DNA of 64,000 nt from Ancylostoma caninum (lineage: Eukaryota; Nematoda; Chromadorea; Rhabditida; Ancylostomatidae). Position numbers and translations under genes: made by a program. The stretch covers positions 1,537,398 through 1,601,397 of the forward strand of contig JBAJFG010000344.1 of NCBI GenBank assembly GCA_037903475.1, read 5' to 3'. Position 1 is the stretch's first letter; every line of letters starts with the position of its first letter. The notes below the pieces were generated by a model that saw nothing but the letters and a program-made list of their open reading frames with translations, was not told the DNA's origin and did not search any database. Shown here piece after piece: positions 55,707 to 64,000 of this stretch.

Positions 55707-58700
55707 ATGGCAAAGTGGGGAGAGGGTGATCCACGATGGATCGTTGAAGAGCGTGCGGATGCTACAAATGTTAACAATTGGCACTGGTAAAGTCTCATTT
55801 TTTCAATGTTTCGAACCTTTCCTGAGGTTGGAAGTGCTTCCACACTTTTGCCACTATTCGGCTCGTTCTGCCTTAAAATTTCAAGAATTTTTTTTTGCGC
55901 AAACTTTGCGTACGGGGTTGTTTGGATGCTGAACACGAATATCGTATCCGTTTTGTAACGTAACTCCGTTCATGTAGGGTTACGGTGGGTATACTGCGGA
56001 TACGGCATCTAACAAAATCCTCTCATGTTTTGCGTAGTAGAGTTGCTTTAGCCGCTAATCAGGAATATCAACATAATTTTTCATGCCGCCTTCGTTTTCT
56101 TCAGGAAATCTGTACTTCATACAGATTTCCTATCGTATGCCTTTAGTATCCCTGTGAAAATTGGGAATACGGTTTAAAAAAACGTATACGATACTCCTGA
56201 TCAACGACCAAAATAACCTCTCTATGCAAAATTCGAGAGGATTCTGTGGGATGCCGTCGCTAAAGTACACCTAAAGTAGCCTGCGAAAACGGAGTTGCAG
56301 TTCGAAACAGGTACTGTTTTCGTTTGGCACCTCAATTACCCCCCCCCCCCCTTAGGCGGAGTTTGGGCGAATTTTTTTTTCGAAATTTTAGGGCAGAACT
56401 ATTGGAATAGTACCTTAAAATACTTTATCTTTTGTCTTGTTGAATTTTCCCATTATTTCCTAGCAATTATAGACAAGGGCTCTTGGTTCAATTATATACT
56501 TTTATAAATTTAAGTCTACGGCGCTTTATCGAGCATCACCTTACCGTTCTCATTTAGGTCTGAGAAGAACGCGACCCCCTGGTCAAAGACACGCATCACT
56601 GATCTCCTTGAAGGTCTCACAATTGAGGTTCGGCTTTCTGGCTACTTAATCTCATTACAAGACTTTTATATCCTATTTTCTAAGGACGGTCCAATATGTG
56701 TGAAACTGGAGACGATTAAGTCGATTGAGGGTGAAGCTACAGCAAACAATCGCAAAGCAAAACTGATCTTCTTATATGAGTGGGATATCAAAATCGGGTT
56801 CTTGGGTGAGTTATTGGATATTGTTCGCGATTTCCTGACTTGTTGGAGCAATTCTTGTTGTCGCTACAGTTTTTCATTTGAAGTTAGTGGTGGGTAACCA
56901 TATGTTCAGTTCAAGTTTCAAGTTTTTAAATCAGTTTAAGTTTCTTCTATTTGAGAACGATTTCACTGCATTCGTATCCCTATTTTTCATTTCCATCTAT
57001 ATTTCTACTTCGTAATTCTTTTATGAAAACTTCATTCAGGACGTGTATCCGGTTCTGATCTCGAGTACAAGGGGAGTTTAGAAATTCCAAATCTTAGTGA
57101 TGAGAACGACGCTAGTGAAATCGATGTGAGAGTTTTATGCAGTTCCACGATTTGTTTTTTTTTTCTCACTTTTGATTTTCCGATAACAATCCTCGAAGTG
57201 GTTTTCAACTCTTCCAGGTTAACGTTAGTATCGATACCAAGGGGCCTCACGATGCAGCGATCCGACAACTATTGAATAAGACTGGGACTTCTCAGATACG
57301 GGTTAGCTTGCAATTCCTCCCTTTTAAATCGATGCTCACCACATCGCTATTTGATACCGTGTGTTTAGGCTGCCTTGGCTACGTACATCAGAGAACTGAA
57401 AGAGGAGTTTAGCAAGGGTCTCATTCTGCCGACCGATAAGGTTAAGCCACAGGTAAACTCCAGGTTATCTTTTCTTTTTCTTCATGTGATAGTATTGATT
57501 ACATGGTAGACCTTTGAATTATTCCGTCTCCAGGTCGTAACAAAGGGGAAGACCACTGTTATTGATAAGAAGAGTTTCCAGAACATGGTAAATTTCCCTT
57601 TTTAATGTAGTTTTATTATTTCATCCTTGAACTGTTCAGGTGATAACTGATGAAAAGGGTGATGCATCCAAAACAGGTTGAGTAACTTTTACATCTTTGT
57701 GTTGGTACGTACTCTCATAGATTTTCACTTGGTTATTTAGTTGAGAAATTCGACGTGAAGTCTGTTGAATTGAGTGAGTCCTACAAAGTCCCTCCAGATC
57801 GCCTTTACGAAGTTCTTAGCGAGCCTACTGTGAGTTGCAATTTCGATTTTTCTTTTTGAACAAGTGGCCATAGGTTTTCGATTTTCTAGTTTTGGTGATA
57901 ATCTGAGGGATTGCACCTCTCCAAAATGCACTTTTCTACTGTCACTTCTTTCATAATACTTGTTCTAGTTGGTTCGTGCTTGGGCTAATGGCAACATTGA
58001 ATGGGATTTCAAGGAAGGAGGAAAATTCACTCTTTTTGGCGGCACTGTTACTGGAACATTTGATAAAATTGTAAGTTTCATAATTTCAGCATGTACTTCT
58101 TGCTTAGGAAGGAATGATGAGAATAGAAATTGCTTTCCTGAGTATGTTTCAAGTCTTATGTCGTGTTTGAGACTTTAAGTTGTTTTCATGCCCCACTAAC
58201 TTCTGAGCTTTTCGCAAGGGGTTTGCTTTTTCCATAATTCAGTCGTCTTTATGCAAGGATTTGCCAAAAATTTCCCTATATATGTTCGGCGCAGTTTCTC
58301 GCTTCGTTTTTGTGTACTAGGTTTTACTGACTGCTTTAGCTAAGCAGTGAGTCTGTGCCTTCTGAAGCTAATTTCAGGCTTGGAAGATGGGATTTCATCT
58401 TGCCTTCAAAAAATATGCAGATTTATTGAAATCGGTTTTTCTCGTTCATATTCACTAGTTTGTCGTTGTTTGTGAATATATTTACGAAAACTAATTTTCT
58501 TTCTTTTTTACAGAAGCCAAATGAGGAGATCGTGATGTCATGGCGGCTAAAAGCTTATCCTGCTAATCATTTTGCGAAGATCAAATTCATTTTGAAAGAT
58601 GAGGTAGCCATTATTTTTGAAACTTTTTTCTTTGTAGAAATCTTCTTAGCATTCTGATCGCTCGAATTGGGCTCCATAAGATTACAAAAGAAAAAAAAGC

Positions 58701-58886
58701 ACCAACAAGTTCTGTCGGACCTTTCAATACATGAATCAGTTAAATTTTCAGAGTGATTCCACTTCACTTCTGGTAGAGGCCGAAGGAGTGCCTTCTCACA
58801 TGGCCGAAGAGACGAAGAACGGCTTAACTCGTTACTACCTCGCATCCATCGCTCGCACATTCGGCTTCAGTGCTCGGATGAGTTGA
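55707..58886 (+). CDS. AHSA1: AHSA1/Aha1, activator of Hsp90 ATPase (12 exons, 343 aa)
   Basis: Exons: 55707-55786, 56558-56627, 56685-56805, 57040-57125, 57218-57301, 57369-57452, 57534-57587, 57640-57676, 57741-57829, 57969-58070, 58514-58603 and 58752-58886. The 1032-nt frame closes without error. The length is close to the usual vertebrate size of about 338 aa. The start MAKWGEGDPRWIVEER and the conserved NVNNWHW motif (residues 21-27) are intact. The NNRKAK segment (71-76) carries the conserved RKxK motif. The N-terminal Aha1 domain spans about 27-163. A linker follows, then the Bet v 1/START-like AHSA1 domain at about 206-340, with WANGNIEWDFKEGGKFTLF. The protein binds Hsp90 and stimulates its ATPase in the cytosol. 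Intron 1 carries a palindromic MITE. Exon 3 uses an AAG acceptor (TTTTCTAAG). The gene looks functional. Confidence 0.95.
55886..56245. mobile_element. Diverged palindromic MITE in intron 1 of AHSA1
   Basis: GCAAACTTTGCGTACGGGGTTG...GCTGAACACGAATATCGTATCC at the left and its inverted counterpart near 56160-56240 resemble the arms of the element at 1361-1577. The copy is about 140 bp longer and eroded. Confidence 0.55.
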
Positions 58887-59590
58887 GATCTGCAGAATTT
58901 TTCTACATTAGAATGTAAATTTATTGCATGGACGATGGCATGGATTTCGCATTGGTCGCCCATGCGAAAAGAATGTAAACATTCATCTAGTTCTTTTAAT
59001 TTTGTTATTGTTCGTGTTTATCCAAGTGAAACCTACTAGTTCTCAATTTATTTCGAGTTCGAGTATCCGTTGCGGATTTTTATTATTCCTTTCCCTACAT
59101 TTCTTTAGTCGTGTTCTGTTTTCACATCAAAATATATGTAGGTGTCCTGCTTATTATTCCACAGTCCTAAAAAACATGTTTCTGTTACACATCTTTCGAA
59201 ATGTTGCTGTCAACATGTGTTGGTTTCACTGCTGCTGGTTCCCCTAAAGCAGAATTAGCAAGTGCCATCGAGCTATTGCAGGAAATTGCTTCCTCAAATG
59301 AGGGGGTGTTGCATCTGTAGACATCAACGTTTCATTTGATGTATTTCTTACAATTCTTCAAGATGTTAATTCTCCAGATACTACTGTTTTCTTTGCTCTT
59401 GAAAATAGTTTTCTTAAGTTCTCGCCACAGTTTATGATTGGAGGAAAACAATACCAAGCACTGTTTGTCTTGACCTCTAATTGAGATCTGCAAATTTTCC
59501 AAAACTAGGTCCTTTTTCACGACTGCGTGTTCTACCACTATTTGAACCACGAACTCTTGGGATGACATGTTCAGCTTTTCCGATTCTCTG
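58887..59590. other. Intergenic region with opposed open segments
   Basis: On the plus strand 59245-59470 gives a protein-like run (AELASAIELLQEIASSNEG, then DINVSFDVFLTILQD) broken by an apparent 1-base slip in a run of G at 59302. On the minus strand a 123-codon frame (59332-59703) overlaps it. I cannot decide between them; neither has a known domain or splice partners. Confidence 0.25.
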
Positions 59591-59592
59591 CC

Positions 59593-59943
59593 ATGCTCGC
59601 GTCGCGTCTCGGAATAAATGGTTTTATTTTGGGTAGTTTTTACTTCATTATTTACACAAAGGATTACATTGAAGAGATTTTCGTCTTGGATGAGTCTTTT
59701 CAAGGTATAAATCGAGCAGAACTGTGTACAGTTGCAGCGAATCGTGAATTATGGGTTGACACGAGCGGCATTCTATGGTGGAGATGGCTACAAGCCATTA
59801 CCGGCATCTGTGTGATGAACGATAAGCTCATTCGCAGCATTAATGCAGCTAGTATAAATTGTCCTTATCGGGATCGTATCATTGTTACAATCACAGACCT
59901 GTTAGGAATCCTCCATTTCTGGTGTGAGTCTCATTATTGTTAG
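59593..59943 (+). other. Unassigned 116-codon open frame
   Basis: Open on the plus strand with tryptophans and a DYIEEIFVLDESF segment, but with no family, signal peptide or splice support. Its end runs into MITE-like sequence (CTAGTATAAATTGTCC). Confidence 0.2.
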
Positions 59944-60390
59944 TGCTACTCATGCTTGCTGCAAATTAAAACGAACAGCTTGGTAAGTGAACCCGTTCGT
60001 CATGGTCCATTGTTCACCGAAAGAATACCAGCCATGACACTTCCCACATTATTTCAACAGGAGACTCATAAGATTTAGAAAAAGTGGGAAGTGGTTAGGA
60101 TTAACATAACAAAGGATGGGGATGAACCGAATAACTAGGTAACATAAGAGCGTATTGGCTTCCCGCTTTGGGACGCGATTGATCGACAGGATCATGGGCG
60201 GGTCCAATCCCTGTAAAACTATATGGTATTCGACCGTAAGGGAATTCATGCTAGATGCTTGTCAGAAGCACGCACAATGAAAGGACAGTAAGGCCGATAC
60301 GAATCCTCCTATATAAATAGCTATAATACGACACAGCGAACGCGTGCGTCCTACCTGGACTACGTCGAAGATGCTTGTAGGCTTATCCTT
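59944..60390. other. No gene recognised
   Basis: Short mixed sequence. Nothing supported. Confidence 0.4.
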
Positions 60391-60613
60391 CAAAGGGCAA
60401 TTTATACTAGGTGCGTGCGTTTGAAGCGAGTGCATCTATATAACGAAGGATAAGATCACTGATGCAGCTCAGACGCATGCGTTTACGGGTTCGTGGCGGT
60501 TGCGCTTTCTTTTCATTGAGGATGTATGCACATACATGCCGCGTTGACCAGTCTTTATAGAAAATCCTCCGCAAATGGATGCATGCGTCTGACTCGTATA
60601 AATTGTCCTTTAG
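60391..60613. mobile_element. GGGCAATTTATACT MITE, copy 3
   Basis: Starts AAAGGGCAATTTATACTAGG and ends GTATAAATTGTCCTTT. It shares CTCAGACGCATGCG, TGAGGATGTA and GCAAATGGATGC with the other copies. A further CACAAATTACCCT end at about 61050 suggests a second, overlapping insertion. Confidence 0.7.
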
Positions 60614-61590
60614 ACCGCCTCCCCAATCATTCCTCGCTGCAGTTGCTGTGGCCGCCTTGATGATTGCAGTTTTTGAGTGGAAGAGCTTCCCAAGGTGATG
60701 CTACCATCGGTGCTGGACTTGGTGTGGAGCAGGGATAAGGGATGAATGCGAGAAACCGGAAGCCGGAAGTTGGAGGAAGTTCGAATTCTGGTGGAATTTA
60801 GAGAGATAAATTAAGCATGTCTGAGTTGGCTTGCCTCAAATACTCCCAATCGTCCAGAAATCTGGAAGCCAGAAGCTCGCATGAGGCCACAATTCAGGAA
60901 CTTCCGACTTCCGAAACGGAATTCCGCTCATTCCTGGTGTGGAGCATGTTACTGAAAGATTAGCGTGACACTCATGCAGCCATTCGGAAGGACCGCAGCA
61001 GCTTTTCTATGTGCGTAGCTTTGACTTGCGACTGACTCACGCCTCTAGCACAAATTACCCTACAGCCACACAATTGCACACAGCTAAACAAAATGGTTAC
61101 TAAGACATTTAATCAAAACTACGGAAGGGCATTGGTATGAAGATTATGGATCTGTAGGCTCGATTGTGTGTACGATGTGGCCAGATTTGGCCTCCAAGGT
61201 TTATTTAGTTAGAAAATGCTTACAAAAGCCAACGCTAATTGAATTCTCCTGTAATTTGCGAAATTTGGGTACATAGAGATTTTCTATCTAACAAAGTCAT
61301 TAACCGGTTCCGATCGGCAGAAACCGCGCACATTTCTGGGTAAAGTAATTATCGGAGGTCAAATTTAGCCACGATCTACAAAGCGGGGTTCGCCCACACC
61401 TGACAATACCGTATACTCTCTGTGTAGTCGGAAATGGTAGCTTGGACATGCCAAAGGCCATCTGATATGGAGACTGGTCTCAAATGCTAAATTAATAATC
61501 GAAATCACTAAATTTGCACTCCTTCGCTCTTCCCGAGCTCACGTCTGATGTCATTTTTCAAATTTGATGACACAGTCTAAGACCTCTTGT
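60614..61590. other. No gene recognised
   Basis: Contains paired GGAAGCCGGAAGT / AGAAGCTCGC-type words around 60750-60930 that may be a degraded repeat. No exons. Confidence 0.35.
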
Positions 61591-61613
61591 TTCAGACACA
61601 ATATCCTATCTTA

Positions 61614-62874
61614 ATGGTACCACTGGTGCACTATGTTAGTATGCACATTTACCTACTGCTAGTCTTACTAGTTACTACACTGCTTATTTCCACGTGCTTT
61701 GCAAAACACAAGAAACTGGTAATTTTTAATTTTCTACATATGTATAGGGTAACCGTTGCATGGAAGAAGCAAAAATTCAAAACGAACTTATGTTAGATAG
61801 TAGAAGAAGCAAAATTTGAAGGAGGTGGGATGGAAGTAGGGACGGGACAGAGAGTGAGAGAAAGAGAAAGAAGCAAACGAAAAGAAATTAAGGGCAGTGT
61901 CTCACTCCTTTACCGATTGCTTTTCGACATCAGAAGAATTTGCAGGCGATATCTAATCACGATGTTTTACTCATTTCTCCACAAAATTTCTGTAAAACCG
62001 TTATTTTTGAAGAGAAATGGCCCCAGTGATACGACAGCCATCACGAGGAGATGCGGCATGAGGTGACAGAAGTGATATAAATCCTTGGTGCCTCACAGGG
62101 GCGCAATTCCTCGTGGTAGTTGTCGTGGCACGAGAACCTCAAACTCTCCAAAATTAATGGGATTTTTGGCAGGTGTGCAGGGTGCGCAATATGGATATCG
62201 TTGTGATCAGTGTCATCCTCTAATTCTTTTGATGTCAGAACATCAGACTCGTTCTCCAGGTGCGGAACCGCCTTTGATATTGTTCAGATTCACTGTTGTT
62301 TTGGTCGGTTCTGGCGAGTACATGTGGGCGTGCGTAAGGTAGTAGTGACAGAACGGGGCGTGGAAGAGAGAGGTATTAATTTGAAATTTTAGACATCCAA
62401 CTTATTTACGGTACATACTGCATCAACATTTCGAACAACGGTCTCAAACGTAAACATATTTTGGTTTGTCTAGGAAGCAGTTTTCCAGCCAATTTCACCG
62501 CTTAAATACGATCCTGACGATCCTTCGACATTTCCGCAATCAGAGGATGACGAGAGTGCTGTTAAGCGTAGTAAACCATCAAAGGAAAAGAAAAATAAGT
62601 CGGCAGAGAAGAAAAACAAATCCAAGGGCTTGAATGCGTTGAAAAGTAGTCCTTTCTCCAGCCGCCTTCCTCCTATGCGTACGTCATTATTTATTACAGA
62701 AGATAATAATAATTTCTTACCGAAATTGCATTCTTTGCAGTGAACCTGCGAGAAGCCAACGATATGGAAACGGTTAACGATATGGTCAGTGCATGGGGCG
62801 CTGTTCAAGTCCAAGACCAAGACAATCCAAACAAGGACCCTAAAGTCCGCTCTGAGATGCTCATGCCGAAATAA
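61614..62874 (+). CDS. Small single-pass membrane protein (3 exons, 147 aa)
   Basis: Exons: 61614-61718, 62474-62678 and 62741-62874 (phases 0 and 1; 444 nt). A consensus acceptor CTTGTTTCAG ends at 61595, 18 nt before the ATG, and is probably an SL site. Residues 9-29 form one hydrophobic membrane segment (SMHIYLLLVLLVTTLLISTC), followed by AKHKK, which predicts a cytosolic tail. The tail has an acidic part (PDDPSTF, EDDES) and a Lys-rich part (KEKKNKSAEKKNKSK). It ends with a conserved-looking acidic segment with NDMVSAWGAVQVQDQ. No family is recognised. AATAAA lies at 62939-62944, 65 bp after the stop. Intron 1 contains a foldback MITE. Good splice signals and frame closure support a real gene; an upstream exon cannot be excluded. 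Confidence 0.65.
61893..62265. mobile_element. Foldback MITE, third member of the CAGTGTCTCA family, intronic
   Basis: GGGCAGTGTCTCACTCC (61895) and the CATCAGAAGAATTTGCAGGCGAT segment match the left arms at 2194 and 44325. GTGGTAGTTGTCGTGGCACGAG with TCAAACTCTCCAAAA (62108-62150) matches 44592-44630. Confidence 0.55.
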
Positions 62875-62938
62875 ACGCGAATTATCCATTGCAATTCTGG
62901 CGTTCGAGCAGTTTGCAACAGCAAAAGTCGTGAGACCA

Positions 62939-62944
62939 AATAAA
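62939..62944 (+). terminator. Polyadenylation signal of the membrane-protein gene
   Basis: AATAAA, 65 bp downstream of the stop codon. Confidence 0.6.
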
Positions 62945-63484
62945 AGCTTTTACGATATGGAGCGAATGTCATGTTCCGAGTTAAAGGGAGAACCAAAGGG
63001 AACTTCCGCGCCTGATATTTAGATCGTTTTGGATACTTCGCAGTTGCACCAACATTCCCACGAAAGCTGCACCGTCGTAGACATGATCTTTCTCAAAATA
63101 TATGGAGATTAGATGCTCACCTGCGTCTCAACAGGATTAGTTGTACCGTAAGTGGTATGGCTGTCTTTGTTTGCAACCACTCTTTCCTGACGACAGAACT
63201 TGCTGACATTCCCACCTCTTTCCATTTCAAGCCCATCCAACTTGGCCAGCCAAGGCAGGGTGGTCACTGCTACCGTCAGCTCCAGGAATTAGCTAACGAG
63301 AAAAGCGGAACAGAAGGTGTTTGGGACACCTCGTCCATGACAACGCTCGGCCCCACACTGCCATCGAGACGCAGTCCAACTAGCCGAGTCGGGCTGGGAC
63401 ACCCATACCTCAGCCACTCCACTCTGCTGACCTAGCCCCAGCTGATTAGCATCTATTTCTTTCCCTGAATGTTTTCCTTTCTGA
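62945..63484. other. No gene recognised
   Basis: A 92-codon plus frame at 63157-63435 is Pro/Ser/Thr-rich with no domain. The stretch may be the degraded body of the mariner whose end follows. Confidence 0.35.
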
Positions 63485-63632
63485 GAAATCCTCTGCTAGA
63501 TTCCATGATGTCAAGACGGCAGTTGCTGAGTTCTTCGACTCTCAGACCCTGCATATGTGGCAAAAGGAATCAGATCCTGCTCAGTTGGTGGAGTATTTCA
63601 TAGCTAACTGTGGTGGTTGTATTGCTGATTGA
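63485..63632 (+). pseudogene. Mariner transposase C-terminal fragment
   Basis: The frame reads SARFHDVKTAVAEFFDSQ, a VEYFIANCGGCIAD tail and a TGA. This is the normal closing block of mariner transposases (DVK.A..EFFDS..., then a N.G.YI.D tail). The usual RW before the tail is replaced. No catalytic core is recognisable upstream. Confidence 0.55.
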
Positions 63633-63697
63633 GTATGTAGTCGAATAAGGTTACATTAAGAACAAAGATGACGAAAATTTCGGACTCGCCAACCTAA

Positions 63698-63945
63698 TAA
63701 GGGCAATTTATACTTGCTGCGTGCGTCAGTCGCGCATCAGTCGCACACATCCATTTGAGAGGGATTTTCCATGAAGACCGGGCAACACGGCATGTACATC
63801 CTCAATGAAAGAACGCGCAGCCGTCGCAAGCCCGGAAACGCGTGCGTCTGAGCTGCGACTGCAATGCGACTGTACCCTATTTTTCATCATATGGACGCAC
63901 GCGCGTCATTCGCACGCACCCAGTATAAATTGCCCTACAGATGCA
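63698..63945. mobile_element. GGGCAATTTATACT MITE, copy 4
   Basis: Starts AGGGCAATTTATACT and ends AGTATAAATTGCCCT, a perfect 15-bp inverted end. The body is close to copy 2 at 53077. Confidence 0.85.
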
Positions 63946-64000
63946 GCCGTGAGACCCGCGTCAGACGTATGCGCTCATTTGCGGAGGGTTTTCAAAGAAG
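63946..64000. mobile_element. Start of a further related MITE, cut by the window edge
   Basis: GACCCGCGTCAGACGTATGCG and CATTTGCGGAGGGTTTTC match interior words of the same family. Confidence 0.45.

Noticed and set aside
59332..59703. 123-codon minus-strand frame
   Set aside because: Overlaps an equally plausible plus-strand segment; neither can be supported as a gene from sequence alone.
61587..61613. Upstream TTG start for the membrane protein
   Set aside because: It lies before a consensus acceptor; the ATG at 61614 follows it and is the natural start of a trans-spliced message.
62470..62889. 139-codon minus-strand frame
   Set aside because: Lies exactly opposite the plus-strand exons of the membrane-protein gene, which have proper splice sites and frame closure.

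Overview
This is nuclear DNA of a nematode, most likely a clade V parasite such as a hookworm. That assignment is inference. It rests on small exons (37-272 nt) with GT...AG introns ending in TTTCAG-type acceptors, on probable spliced-leader acceptors just upstream of start codons, on a ten-cysteine TIL inhibitor gene, and on a very high load of DNA-transposon debris with mariner, Tc1, Helitron, hAT and Penelope signatures. No bacterial, CRISPR, rRNA or convincing functional tRNA features were seen.

Five protein genes can be modelled exon by exon. On the minus strand lie two tandem paralogues (24535-26921 and 31110-35340) for small secreted Gln/Gly/Ala/Trp-rich proteins. They share exon phases, signal peptide and promoter blocks. 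Further right on the minus strand is a two-domain TIL protease inhibitor (45078-47606). On the plus strand are a complete 12-exon AHSA1/Aha1 Hsp90 co-chaperone (55707-58886) and a small single-pass membrane protein (61614-62874).

The rest is mostly repeats. 1-24500 holds foldback DNA elements (594-1768, 2194-2622, 4479-5704, 6424-7583, 11077-11933, 15095-16036), a 21-bp minisatellite, a broken non-LTR reverse transcriptase, a nested transposon pair (16910-21048 containing 18175-20650) and a short Helitron. 24500-35500 is the secreted-paralogue locus, whose introns are loaded with insertions; one of these is a 262-bp insert carrying a hammerhead-ribozyme-like core. 35500-45000 contains an SL1-like trace, a duplicated purine-rich tract, a hAT MITE with a perfect 8-bp target duplication, two decayed mariners and a 50-bp minisatellite. 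47600-55400 contains a Penelope GIY-YIG remnant split by a MITE, a second hammerhead-like core, and a DNA element with CCGCGG-rich subterminal repeats that swallowed a Helitron. 55700-64000 holds the two plus-strand genes and further MITEs.

The genes do not form one pathway. The linked set is the pair of secreted paralogues, which look like a tandem duplication with co-duplicated control elements. All exon structures are manual reads of splice signals and reading frame, without transcript evidence.
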